Of a stretch of DNA of 64,000 bases, positions 44,086-55,867 are shown one piece after another (positions within the stretch are counted from its first letter, which is position 1; each line of letters begins with the position of its first letter). Position numbers and translations under genes: made by a program. The DNA is from Amborella trichopoda (Eukaryota; Streptophyta; Magnoliopsida; Amborellales; Amborellaceae). The stretch spans positions 227,156 to 291,155 of the forward strand of contig NW_006496477.1 in NCBI RefSeq assembly GCF_000471905.2. Direction: 5' to 3'. Below the pieces are notes generated by a model. The model did not search any database. It saw nothing but the letters and a program-made list of their open reading frames with translations, and had not been told where the DNA came from.

Positions 44086-45700
44086 CATGTCAAGCTTTAA
44101 ATCGCACAAAACCCAGTCAGAAAATGACCCTGAAATTATGTTTCAGAGCCTGTTTCCAACAAATCCAGGAGCTAGAAAACAATCAGAAAAGACCCAAAAT
44201 TTTCCAGGGTCTGAAACAGACCAACGACAGTGCGTGTCACTGGATTGTATGCCTCCAACGACGTGTATCGCATCGCTGGAACAATTTTGCCTTGGATTGC
44301 TCCATAATGTATTCCAGCCTTCCCTTTTTCTGTTTGATTTCTACTGCTTAGTTTTCTTTTTCTTTTCTTTTCTTTTTTTTTCCAGCCTCGCCTTTTTTTT
44401 CTGTTTGATTTCTACAGCTTTTTTTTTTTAATTTACTTTTCTTGTTTGAAAGTAAAAATAAATTAACTAAAAAAAAAAGAGTTTCCTCCTTTATAGCTTC
44501 AAATTTCAGGTACTTTGATTATCTTCATTTTCTGCCGTATCTTTTCCTCTTTTATCATTACTACTTATCTTCACCTTGATTAAAAAATAAATAGAAGTAA
44601 ACATATCATATTCGTTCTTCAATTAGATCCTTTTTTTCTTGAATTAGGTTCTTTCAATTCCTTGTTATATTTGTTTTGCTTCATATTTCTTGAATTAGAT
44701 GCTTTCAATTCTGTCATATTCATCTTTTTCAAGTTAGATTCTTTTAGTTATATTTGTTTCATCTTGCTTGATTGCCGCACCTTTTTGCACCCACCATGTG
44801 TTTCTCTTTTCCACACTTCTCTCATACACGATCACTTCAAATTTTATTTCAAAAGCTTTCTAAAACCCCCAATACTGGCATTCAAGTCGTAAGGGAACCT
44901 AGTTTTTGTGAACGAGACGTTAGGGATTGCGCACCATCCACGTGAATGCCTCAAAAGCAATCCACAAATAGAAAGACCCTTGCCCCGCCTTTCCTTGGCA
45001 CTTGGGACTTATGAGGGCACCCATTAGATGTAACCACATTTTCAACTTTTCTTAGCTAGGAACCCTTCCCAACCTGAACCTACCCCTAACTCATTAGCTC
45101 AAACCTTTTCCCCTGTGTGTGCGCACTCTTACACTAGAGCAACCATGTAAGTAATTCTAGACGGCTCGATTACCAAGTCCACCACCTCATCTACCAAGGA
45201 AAACTAAGATCAACCCTACAACCTTTCGTGGGATGAGCTTAAGTCAGCTTCATCAGCTTCCCATGGTCCAAGCTTATATCCAAGCCTTGGCAACCCAAGG
45301 GGGTGGAGTTGAAGGTTCACCCCGGGGTCCAACCCAGAGGCATGGTCAAGTCCCCTTCAAACCCATGGTCAACCTTGTCAAGTAGGTCAGCCCCAGGGCT
45401 TTCTTAACCCACAGCATAGTTAGCTGTTACTGGCTGGGGCACACACCCAGTTTCAAGCACCACCAATACTCTGGCCCAAGTCTACCTATGTCAGGCTCAG
45501 TCGGTCCAACCGGTTCAACCCTATCAACCCTAATTCTAGCCAAACCTACTGGCCCAACAATACCAGCCAGGGACCCATTTAGCCCGATTTATTCCTCCAC
45601 CTCAACCTTATCAGCCTCTGGCCCAGCTTAACTCAGTTGCACCACAGGCTCAGGACTATAACCCACAGGGTTTAGCTAATCCAGGCCATGCCGTAGACCC
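44086..45700 (+). other. Leader of the gag-only element
   Basis: No ORF with a family motif. It includes a T/C-rich tract (44350-44430), an AT-rich stretch and a region rich in CCAACC and CAGGGG words (45000-45700) that reads as a proline- and glutamine-rich spacer. Confidence 0.45.
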
Positions 45701-45949
45701 AAACTTACCTCCAGCTGGCTCAATTAGTTCAGGTTGCTTTGCCGGTTCAAGCTTGTCACCTCTAGCGCAGTCGGTCCAGATTGTGCTGAAGGTTCAGACC
45801 CATTACCCACCGTCCAGTCCCTTCCGACTATGTGACAAGCCCAGGTTCAGCCAACCCTGGCTGTTCTGCAGACCTGAGTCTATCCCATCCAAACCCAAGC
45901 CGTCTCACCAGTCCATACCTGCTCAGCATCAACCCAAGCCAACTCACCA

Positions 45950-47133
45950 ATGTTTGGCAACCATCCGGTTGGGGCAACCACAACCATCCAATCAACTAAG
46001 TTAGCTGACCTATACGGCAATTTTAAAACTTTCCAAGACACCTTGGCAAAGATGGGGGGCCCTGACATCTCACCCCTAAAATCCTACCTCAAAGACACAT
46101 TAGTGGATGTGACAAACCTCCTACCCACGTTCATTTTCCCAGAATTCAAGAACAATTTCAGTGGAAAGGGTGACCCCGAAACTGGTGTCACCACCTATTT
46201 GCTGATTGTACCTTCTCTAGAAAACAAGCCTCACCGACTCAAGGCTATATTCCAGTATACCCTATTTGGAAAGCCATTAACTTGGAATAGCAAAGCGATG
46301 AATAATTTCCCAAATGAGACGCCCGACAAATCATACTGACGCTTTGTCACACAATATCGCCAGGCTAAGCTAAGATCAATGACCCTCAGTAATTAATTTA
46401 CAACCTAACAGATCCGGGGGAATCGTTCACAGATTTTGCCACCCGATTTCGAGAACTTGCAACAAAGGTTATTTATCCAAATCATCTCAGATTAGCATGG
46501 CCATGGAGCACACACTACCTGGTACAAACTCTTTTTCAACCATGGCACTAAGCCTTACACATTTGAATTCATGCTCGAAATGGTTGCACGATATAAAAGA
46601 ACAGAGGATAAGGCTAGTTCCATCAGAAGCCAATCACCAACCACATCAGGGAAAAAGCTTGATCAAGATGAAGCTCCAACTGATGAAGAAATTAATGAAT
46701 TCACAATCAATCAGCCAAAAGCTCATCCCAGGTCTAAATCATCTTCAAAACAACTTAAGGATAGGGATAGAGCTCATTTATATACATAACGAACTTAGGG
46801 AACCACACCAAAGAATTCACTCCCATCAAGGAATCAATGCGAGATGTCTTCAAATTGCTTGTCAAGAGTAAAGTTGTTAAGTTGCCTCCAGCTTGGATTC
46901 CTCCCTTGCCCATAGTAGACAAATCACAGAGGCGCGAATGGCATCAAAACCACGCCCACGACACTAAGGAATGCCTTACTCTTAGGCAGATCATTCGAGA
47001 CTTCATTGATAATGAAGTCGTAACTGTTGTAGAGAATGCCAAAAGGAAGGATGCACCTGTCCCCACCTTTGTCGAGGAAAAAGGCACCTCTCTCGATACA
47101 AACTTAGATCATACTACTGATACACATCAATAA
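45950..47133 (+). pseudogene. Ty3/gypsy gag region (fossil)
   Basis: The capsid core near 46116-46290 contains LPTFIFPEFKNNFSGKGDPE, the F-x-G-x-x-D-P block common in gypsy gag, then LLIVPSLENKPHRLKAIFQY and LFGKPLTWNS. Further on come FEFMLEMVARYKRTED (about 46559-46606) and a nucleocapsid-like WHQNHAHDTKECLTLRQI (about 46939-46992), similar to the W/C-x-F-H-x-x-x-G-H-x-T-x-x-C pattern of the Tat group. The region is broken. Confidence 0.7.
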
Positions 47134-48439
47134 AAAAAGGCAGTGGTTGATGTCAACTTAATCAAAACCAATTAGTCAATATCCATGCCCAAGCCTGACG
47201 ATCTATGGCCTTCGGGCACAGGAAGAAGCCAACCAAAGAAGTCAATAAGAGAATATAAGAGAATAAATGTTAAGAATTGCCTTAGTCCTGGGACTCTAAT
47301 CCAGGGAGAAGCCAAAGAACAAAACACTCAAAGGGGACCCCGATCAAAGTTGAAAATATTGATTGACAAGGCACCAAGCTATCCCCATCCTAGATAATAG
47401 AAAAGAGGCAAAAAAACCGAATAATCCATTCTTCCAAGAAAATGTGATAAACAACTGGCATGTGAGGAACAATTAATCAAATCCACAAAGAGTGCAACTC
47501 ATCCATGTAGAAGAATGTGAATCGATGCATAAGCTCAACCAAGACCATGTGGCTAGGGATCCTCAAAACGACAATTATGGGGATAGCCTTAGTCCAAGTT
47601 CCACAATTGAAGAACGGGTTGGAAGAACAAAGTAACCTCTAAAGAATCTCTATCATAATTGAAGATACAGGCCCACAAAAGGACCCAAGATATCCTGGTA
47701 ATACCTGTGATTACAAAGGTAGAGGACCCAATCATGCCAATCTTTCAAGTAAATGTGATAGACAGCCCACACACCTAGGGCAATGAGACCAAAAAGTCCC
47801 GATATGTATGCCTCTCGGATCCGGCTTGTGAAGGACAATATGGGTAAAGTGGAAGAAGGCCTAAGTTCAAAAGAAAGCTCATCCTCTCAAGAATCAGAAG
47901 AAAAAGTTTATCCCTTCGAAATTCTAAGGGGACCGCCCACACCATCTTCACAAGATTTCCTGGATGACCAACCAATTTAGGATGAAGAGCTAGATCTCGA
48001 AGACCAAATCATGTCATTCCCTCAAAGGAAGAAACTCCAGACGCCAACAAAGATAGGGGCACAACTCCATTGACCAAGGCGCCCTAAAATCAAGAAGATC
48101 CAAGGATCTGATAAGCATAGCCTCATTTGATGAAGAAGACCCTATAAGGGCAGCCTCGCCAACCCATAGGCAGGCGGTGAGCTCATACCCTCATCTGATG
48201 ACTCCAAACATACTACAAGGCTAACAACTCCTGAAAAGCAACATGAAGATATAACTGAGAAGACCACATGAAAGGAGTAGGGTGGTCACTTGCTTACCCC
48301 TTTTTGATAGCCCAGTGAAGCATTCACGCGCCGCTTAGGCACCTTACTCTAAAGCATCCACGGTTGAGGACTAACAAAGAAGTATCACCCGTTAATAGGG
48401 AATAAAACCAAATGAGCTCAGCCAACCAAGTCAGAGATT

Positions 48440-48560
48440 AAAGGACTTGGAAACTAAGAGTTATGTCAAAGTCCAAAATTCAAGGTCTAAGTGGGAGAGT
48501 TTAAAGCCAAAGTCTAAAATTCAAGGTCCAAGTGGGGAAGTTTAAAGGGAAAAGTTCCGC
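48440..48560 (+). repeat. Short tandem repeat of about 43-55 bp
   Basis: AAAGTCCAAAATTCAAGGTC then AAGTGGGAGAGTTTAAAG occurs as AAAGTCTAAAATTCAAGGTC then AAGTGGGGAAGTTTAAAG directly after. Two copies. Confidence 0.6.
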
Positions 48561-50204
48561 CAGAATTTAGTAACAACCATCAAGTAAGTGTTGGGTATCA
48601 ACTTGGGGCAAGGAAAATTCAAGGACAACCAAGATTAGAAACTCCCTAGCACTAGGAAAAAGGGAAAAGATGATCTTGTCTCAAATGGGAAATCAGGAAA
48701 TTCTTATCTGCTCCTATGGCGAAGTGCCAAAACAAACAAAGCACCATCGCAAGGGAAAAGACGACCCCATCTTCAAGAGAAAAACTTAAAAGAGGAAGCC
48801 ACCCAGAGTTTCAAGCCAAAAGTTAAAAGCTCAACCACCTGTCTTTTTTTTTAGAATTGTTAACATTGCATTACTAAGACAGTAATAGTTACAAAATAGT
48901 AAGGAACCACCTGTCAAATGGACAAACCATTAGCCAACCCCAATCAATTGGGAAAAGGTTATAATGATGATGGATAAAAAATATAAAAAAAATAAACCAC
49001 GGGATGATAATCCAAAGGGAACCCCAAGCGATGGAAGAAGCAAAAAAGGAAAGAAAGAAAGAGGAAAAAATAACAATACTAATAATAATAATCAAGAGGC
49101 GTGCAAAAATCCAAGGAAAGGCACTCAAAATTCCTTGAAAAGTCAAGGGGGCAAAACTCGAAAAAATCAAGAATGTGCCAAGAAGGACAACTTAAGGTGC
49201 ACAAAGCATAAAGTGAAAGGGCATCAGCTTAACAGGCCATGGTCATGGAACTCTTTGAGTCCAACCTGAGAGACCTCAATCATCTGAACTGCAAAGGGTA
49301 GATGGTGGGGAATGAAATTGGAAGTCCCAAGAGATCCCAAGCACTAGGGGTAGTGCCCCGCATCTTTTGAGGTATTGATTTGATATTCTCCTTCAAGTTG
49401 TAACACAAGGGCCAAAGATTTGAGGACGAAAGCGTACTTAATGATTTTAAGTCCTAAAGGTACCAACCAATCTTTAAAAAGACGGACTGGTGACTTTGAC
49501 CACCCACACAAAAAACCGGCCCGCAACGGTGGTCAGTAGTTCGAATCAGTGACTCGGCCAAATCTACCAAATCCAACCTTACAAAAATTCCACAAATAAC
49601 TAAAACTCATTATAAATGATATTTTTTGGGTTCTCAAGAAAAAATGGGGGTAATGCATTATGAATTTTCACTATCTAGCAAAAATACGTGAATATTGAAA
49701 TGCCATTTGAATATCGGTTGACCATTGAATATTTTTAGGGCTTTCAAATTGTAAAATTCCTAACGAAGATAACTTCCTCTTCAAAAGATTGGATTTGGCA
49801 ATTGAAACCGCTCTCCACCTCTCGCCAAGGAACAACGGCAGTCTATAAAGAAGTTCCCTTTCTTTTCTTTTGATAAAGAAGTTCTCTTTCTGTCAAGGAA
49901 GAACACAAATTCCCATTTTTCAATTTTATTGATATTTCTATTTTCAAGTAAATCAAGGAATGAGACAATTTTTTGAATTTTTAATTATGAATCTTCATAA
50001 TTAAAATATTTAGGCTACTGTAAAATATTTTTCATATTTAATTATGAATCATCATAATTAACATATTCATTGCTTCATTGCCAGTCTTTCTCGCTATTTT
50101 ATACTTAGTTGTACCCATAGTCAATTTCCACAATTATGTTCCTTAATTGGACATTAGCCTTTATTTTAAACCAAGCCTCCATTTTAAATTATTTGGGAAA
50201 AGTT
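48560..50204. other. Spacer, end of the gag-only element and beyond
   Basis: The frame at 48964-49269 is Lys- and Asn-rich low complexity (KKYKKNKPRDDN) with no motif. Near 49640-49660 AAAAAATGGGGGTAATG could be a polypurine tract followed by an LTR start, but no matching LTR is seen. The region 49890-50200 is AT-rich. Confidence 0.4.
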
Positions 50205-50525
50205 TATATAACGTTGCAACCTTAAAATGTAGAATCACAGATGCACCTAAAAAATCTTTCAAAAATGTTGTTTTAATGTTGAAAAAACCCTCTAATCAAT
50301 CATCTCAACATCGAGATCTATGAATATGAAAAAAAAAAAAATTCAATCTCATAAATAGTGCATCTTGCAACACATTATCTAGACCGTCCATTTTCAAGAC
50401 TTTCATATAGTTATAGATCTAGTTGATTTTAACCATTTTTGGAATTCAAAATTTTCTAATTAGGCATGAAAATAGATTTTAAGATAATACTAAGAATTTT
50501 TTACAACAAAATTACATGTTATGAT
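50205..50525. mobile_element. MITE copy C, running into gap 2
   Basis: Starts near GTTTATATAACGTTGCAACC and contains AATCAATCATCTCAACATC, GTGCATCTTGCAACACATTA and TCTAGACCGTCCATTTTCAA, which match copies A and D. The right end is hidden by the gap or missing, as no matching inverted repeat follows at 50912. Confidence 0.6.
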
Positions 50526-50911
50526 NNNNNNNNNNNNNNNNNNNNNNNNNNNNNNNNNNNNNNNNNNNNNNNNNNNNNNNNNNNNNNNNNNNNNNNNNNN
50601 NNNNNNNNNNNNNNNNNNNNNNNNNNNNNNNNNNNNNNNNNNNNNNNNNNNNNNNNNNNNNNNNNNNNNNNNNNNNNNNNNNNNNNNNNNNNNNNNNNNN
50701 NNNNNNNNNNNNNNNNNNNNNNNNNNNNNNNNNNNNNNNNNNNNNNNNNNNNNNNNNNNNNNNNNNNNNNNNNNNNNNNNNNNNNNNNNNNNNNNNNNNN
50801 NNNNNNNNNNNNNNNNNNNNNNNNNNNNNNNNNNNNNNNNNNNNNNNNNNNNNNNNNNNNNNNNNNNNNNNNNNNNNNNNNNNNNNNNNNNNNNNNNNNN
50901 NNNNNNNNNNN
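50526..50911. other. Assembly gap 2 (386 N)
   Basis: A run of N. Confidence 0.99.
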
Positions 50912-50920
50912 ATTTGTATT

Positions 50921-51018
50921 TTAGGGAATTTAAGCCAAGTAATGGTAACAAGGAGGGGGAGAGGGTTATTTTTAGTGAATTTAAGCCAAATAATGGAAGG
51001 AGAGAGAGGGAGAGGGGG
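50921..51018 (+). repeat. Minisatellite, unit about 47 bp, at the edge of gap 2
   Basis: GGGAATTTAAGCCAAGTAAT with a GGAGGGGGAGAGGG tail is followed by GTGAATTTAAGCCAAATAAT with a GAGAGAGGGAGAGGG tail. The array starts directly after the gap, so more copies may be in it. Confidence 0.7.
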
Positions 51019-51224
51019 GGGGAAGCCATGTGAACATGAGTACTACTTAAAGACAAGTATAGGGACCCTTGTTCTTAAATCTCTTTATTGGGAAGTTATT
51101 TTGAAGCTCCCCCTGTTTTTACGGTGCTCGGATGGAAGTTTGTTTTGAAGTTCAAATGGGAGGAAAAAGTCCCATTTTGGGGATAAAGAAATAAGAATGG
51201 GTGGCAATGAGCTATAAAATGGGC

Positions 51225-52367
51225 CACAAGAGAGATTGGTTGTCTAGGTCATAGCCTGCCTCCATCCGGAGGTTGTGGGCCATCTATACCACGTATCTAG
51301 AAAATATAAATAATAAACTTCAAGAAAATTAGAAATAAAAAGGACAAAAAAAATCAATAGAGGGGGTTGGGCCACACAAGTGCCTAGAATAAAAGATAAA
51401 ATAATTGAAAATAGAAAAATTTGTAAACATTCATGTAGGACCAATTCCCAATGTTTAAGGGGATTCGGATCGACCTGAATAATTCCTAAACCAGATCGGC
51501 TGGTTACGATCCAGATCACCAATTTTTAAGACATTGGTCCTAGCGAAGGTTGGGAAAGCTCATAAAGGTCCACCAAAAGGATCACAAGTGATTAAACTCT
51601 AAGACCCAATTTTTCTAAAAGAATTTTCAAAAACATTTTTTTTCGAAAACTTTCTTTTCAAATATCCTTTCTAATAAAATTGTCAGGAAATGCACTACAG
51701 TAGCAGGAGCCTAAACCACTAACTAATTTGATTTCCAAAAATCTCGCTCTTTCAAATTTTCAAATTTCGTGTCTTGCGATTTCAAAAATCTTAATTTCTT
51801 TGTTGAATAGTATGCCAAGGCACCTGACTCTATTTTGCAAATTTTCTCTTTGCTTTCCAAATTGCTAAAATTGTTCTAAAAAATAAAGGAGTTAACACAA
51901 CCCGAACATGATGTTATCGAGTTTTCCACCTAATCTGAAGTATTAAAGAATCGGTTGAAAACCAGCAGAAAACCTCCCTTTCTAGAAAAATGCTGAGCCC
52001 CCAAAACCTTTTCTTGAAAACTAAAGACCTTAGAATTACAGGCCAAAGGTAAAAATATCAATTGGCCATATTTTCATCATTATCATCTTTATCTCAAATT
52101 CATTCCCCATTCAATTGGAAACTGATTGCTAGAAAACATGAACGTTTAAGTTGAAGATGTTTACCCACGGTTCCACGTAGCATCACCATCGTGGCCTCAA
52201 CAAAATATAACCGTCCTAGAATCAGCACGGTTCTACTTTTTTGTCCTAAGGATACCCAATTATCGAAGACCAATCAACAACATATAACTGCCCCAGACTT
52301 AGTGCAGTTCTCGTTGATATCTTAAGTGCAGTTCTCATTGATGTCTTACGGATAATCTGAAAGTATG
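51225..52367 (+). repeat. Repeat X, segment B, copy 1
   Basis: Matches 55868-57825 over its whole length (apart from a hAT insertion there at 56807-57656). Shared words include CACAAGAGAGATTGGT, GGAGGTTGTGGGCCATCT, CGTGTCTTGCGATTTCAAAA or TGTGTCTTGCGATTTCAAAA and TTAAGTTGAAGATGTTTACC. By eye identity is about 85%. A TATA-like ATAAAATGGGCC lies just before it. Non-coding; probably part of a long LTR. Confidence 0.75.
51448..51537. mobile_element. Small hAT-type MITE inside segment B, copy 1
   Basis: About 90 bp with ends CAATGTTTAAGGGGATTC and, reversed, CAATGTCTTAAAAATTGG. The interior has GATCGACCTGAATAATTCC. Also present in copy 2 of segment B (56098-56175), so it was there before the duplication. 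Confidence 0.5.
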
Positions 52368-52375
52368 ACTATGTG

Positions 52376-54007
52376 ACCCGAGCAAGTACAAACCGATTAA
52401 ACTGTTCCTTTCTTTTTCTTTATTTTACCACCAAGATCAATTACAAATGTCCAAATACAATATATCATCATAATCATAGCCTTTTCCAAATACAATATAT
52501 GAACAACAAAAACACAAAATATGCCAAGGACTGTCACTTACTTGCCATCAAAACGTATTCTCATTCAAAACATAAATCTAAAAATTACATAACACTTTGA
52601 ACGAATTCAAGAAAGCATGAAATAAAACAATACCGCATACCTTACCCCAGGTTACCCCCAAGGACTCCGCACACCCCACACCAGATCTCCTCCACCAATG
52701 GCACATGGGATCTCGGTCTAGCCTCGTCTCATAACTCGGAAAGCCTAGGCAAAACCTCTCGAGAGCATGACATGGGGTACGGTTTTGACCAAGGCTCAAC
52801 ACAAAAACAAATCATAATGCACATAGGCTAGAGCATGCCACCGTTGTGGCCTGGGTGTGACCCTTAGGGTTTCTACCTCCTACCAAAAATGAAAACCTAA
52901 CTAGAGAAAAAGTTCCCTCATAGACAGTATTTACAGAACAGAGGCTAGTGTTTTGGAGTTTGAGGTTTTTGCCATTCTTATGAGACTCAATCTTGACCTT
53001 TGTCATAAAACCCCATAGGGTGAAGAGATAACAACCCTTCATTCCTTAGATCAGCGATCATGATTAAAAGGAATGAAGGAGAACCATTATCCCTCAATTT
53101 CCATAATTCTATTCGCATCAAATATTTGTTTAGAGAAAATACTATGCCTTTGAAAATCAATTTTCAATCAGTCTCTACTGGCTTATTTGAAACCAATCAA
53201 ATCCAGCTCTTATTACTTTCTTTTAGGTTCAAAACAAGTGGGTGGCTTCCATCTAGTGTAGGAAAAATCGTGCGGTTCAAATTCTAACCGCCCAATTAGA
53301 CCTGATTTGATCAGAACTGGCCACTGGTCGGTTCCAGTTTCGGCCAGTTTTGGTGAACCAGCCGGGTATTTTAAAAAAAAATTAAAAAATTATATAAAAT
53401 CCCCAAAAATAAGGGATTTTATTTGTAATTCATTTTTTAATATATTTCATCATCTTGGCAAAGATTGGAAATTGTTTTTGCCATTAATATTTATTTTTAC
53501 ATTTTCCCTTTTTTGAAAAATTTCAAAATATCCCTGGGAACAAATCGATTCTTTAAAATCCATTTTTTTCATTAATTTTCAACTTCATTTGGATGTGCTT
53601 TATTTAATTATGCTTTAAATATACTTTCCATATTTTATTAGATTTTCTTAGTATTTTTTTTTTTTAACACTTTTTGACTGCCCCGGACTTGCCCGATTGA
53701 ATCAACTGGTTTACTGATTGAACAGCTTCCGGCCCCATGTCCGATCAACCGTTTCAGTTCGCTTTTTCCTACACTGCTTCCATCACAAGCCACACCAAAA
53801 AAACAAAGAAGAGGGAGTGGAGTACCCCACACATGTAGGGCTATCACAACCCCCCCCCCCCCCCCCCAACCACACACATGCTTATATTTTCTTTATAGTG
53901 GGACAAAAGTCCGAATGAGCCCCCATACCCAAAATTAAATTTTAAAGTAATAAAAAGAATTTTATAAAGCCGGTAATTATTTTATTTTCCTTTGTGAATA
54001 AAATAAT
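52376..54007. other. Spacer inserted in repeat X
   Basis: No gene. AT-rich, with a GGTTCCAGTTTCGGCCAG-type stretch near 53331 and CGATCAACCGTTTCAG near 53742 that look like remnants of small non-autonomous elements. A poly-C run lies at 53850-53867. Confidence 0.4.
53850..53867 (+). repeat. Poly-C run
   Basis: Eighteen C in a row. The length may be inaccurate in the assembly. Confidence 0.9.
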
Positions 54008-54379
54008 GGAAAAAGTTTATAAAGCCGAGGCTCTAAACAATATGGAGCCCACCTCAAAACATTCACTAGAAGAGGTTGTTTTGATTCCCAAATATCCTCA
54101 AATTGATCATGTCGACATGAGAAAAAAAGTGGATTTCAAGTTTTGGAAATAGTGCATCTGGTAACATATTTTTGGACCGTCAATGTTAAGATTTTCAAGT
54201 TTTCATAGATCTGCTTAATCTACATTATTTTTGAAGCTTTAAATGTTATATTTAAATATGGAAACATATTTTAAGGCTATCTCAAAGATTTCCAGTATTG
54301 AAACCACATTTCTCGACACTATTTGAAGGTGGGCTCTAATTTGATTGTTTACAGCCTCGGCTCTATACAAACCACACCC
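54008..54379. mobile_element. MITE copy D
   Basis: About 370 bp. The left end has AAAGCCGAGGCTCTAAACAA and the right end, reversed, has AGAGCCGAGGCTGTAAACAA. Interior matches copy B (AAACCACATTTCTCGACACT) and copies A and C. It shows the whole family structure best. No coding sequence. Confidence 0.8.
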
Positions 54380-54479
54380 TTAAATAAATTCAAAAAATTA
54401 ATTTTTTCTTATTTTAAAATCCTTTTTCAATAAAATAAAATATCCACTATAATTAAATATATTGAAGATTTGATGGGAA

Positions 54480-55306
54480 TTGGATCCAAAAAGTTAGAAA
54501 TATAACAAATACACTGAGGACTCCATTCTTTCTAAAAAATCGCATCTCATTGAACCTTCTCAAACTAACCCAATAGATCCCATGACCCAGAGCTCTTCGC
54601 AAGGATTCATGATAAGACTATTGGATCCAAAACGTTAGGATATAACAAATACACTGAGGACTCCATTCTTTCTAGAAAATTGCATCTCATTGCACCTTCT
54701 CAAACTGACCCAATAGTTCTCATGACCCAGAGCTCTTTGTAGGGATTCGTGATAGAACTATCAAAGTCAACAAATAAATGAAAGAGACACGATCCTAGTC
54801 CATGGATTACAGGTCCTTCCCTAAGGACAATCCAGGCCTCATTCTAGCACGATACCACATGGGTCTTTCCAACACAGTCCAATGTTGCAGGGAGTCATCT
54901 CTTAGGCACATGTATGCACACACCCTCAACCAAGGGGCTGCTCCCCAGACAATTATCCAGTGTACATGCCGTACGATGACAATAATGAGGATTTTGGCCC
55001 TTGTCCTCTCTGGCCAACCATCACACACAGGCGTCACATCCAGTCCCTTGGCCATCCACCCTGGGTACAACTCTGATCTTATCAAGGGATAACCGCACAT
55101 CTCGATTGACCACAAATGCCCAAGGTTACGCGTTTTAGACATCAACCTAAACCATAGCCAGTCAAAGCCCAGTTGTGTGAAGGCATTAGCAATGCTTGAG
55201 AGTCCAAACTGGACCATGCTCCCCCATTGGAGTCAACATATCACTATAAATAATTTTAGCATATGCTCTTATAAGGCCTTTAAATGACCACGTAACCCCT
55301 ACATCA
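54480..55306 (-). mobile_element. Copia-like LTR, diverged relative of the 29519 family
   Basis: Read on the minus strand it starts near TGATGTAGGGGTTACGTGG (55306) and continues TTTAAAGGCCTTATAAG, similar to the TGTGGCCTTTAAAGGCCTTA start of the copia LTRs, then GGCCAAAATCCTCATT near 54980. It has no matching partner or internal region here, so it is a solo or partial LTR. It contains a 140 bp tandem duplication at its far end. Confidence 0.65.
54481..54761 (+). repeat. Tandem duplication, two units of about 140 bp
   Basis: The units 54481-54621 and 54622-54761 share TGGATCCAAAA, TATAACAAATACACTGAGGA, CTCCATTCTTTCTA and CATGACCCAGAGCTCTT. By eye they are about 90% identical, so the duplication is fairly recent. 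Confidence 0.85.
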
Positions 55307-55314
55307 TCCACACA

Positions 55315-55867
55315 GGCATCCCACATTTTCCCAAGGCTAGACATTCAAGAAAATGATCCTTTACTCCTTTCTGTCGTGTCTCAGGTATCTACTTCGTTGT
55401 CATTCACCCGCTGTCAAATCGGACAAAACTTGACTCCAAATAATATAGGTCATAAGCTTTCTAAACGGTCCAAGAATAGCCCAAATCCGACATTCCGTTT
55501 GGAAGCAATGGTCCGAACAATTTTGTTCGGAGAATCCATTTTGGTCCCTGTGGAATAGTTTGGTTGGGCAACCAAGGGTGTCGGTGTTCATGTTGCTAAC
55601 AATTTCCAGGTCAAAAAATTAGTCAGCAAATTTCGGGGTGTTCTAGAACTTTCTAGAAGCTTCTGAGGTGTTATCGAGGTTGGTTCTTGGACACGTTTTG
55701 ACTGGTCAAACCTTGGAATCAAAGAGACTATTCCTTAAATGTTCCGTAGAACCAAGTCTTGGATACTCCTAACCCATCATTAGAAAAATAATCAAAAAAT
55801 CATTAGAAAACCCTAAAATCACCAGAAAATTAGGAAAATTGGAAAACATCCCTAGAAAATATTAAAA
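55315..55867 (+). repeat. Repeat X, segment A, copy 1 (partial)
   Basis: Matches the first part of 57826-58966: CATCCCACATTTTCCCAAGG, CGGTCCAAGAATAGCCCAAA and AGAACTTTCTAGAAGCTTCT. It stops near 55867, where segment B copy 2 starts directly. Confidence 0.75.

Larger units (their letters stand above)
43930..50200 (+). mobile_element. Ty3/gypsy gag-only fragment with PBS-like site
   Basis: Begins with an LTR end (about 43930-44066), homologous to 58842-58966, followed by a PBS-like site (44069-44085), a long leader (to about 45700), a gag region (about 45950-47130) and about 3 kb with no recognised pol. No protease, reverse transcriptase or integrase motif is visible. It could be a deleted large element or a gag-only non-autonomous retrotransposon. 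It is broken. Confidence 0.65.

Noticed and set aside
48964-49269. Lys/Asn-rich 101-codon ORF as a nuclear protein
   Set aside because: Low-complexity A-rich sequence without any domain motif.
50466-51056. ORFs across gap 2
   Set aside because: They consist mainly of N and flanking repeats.
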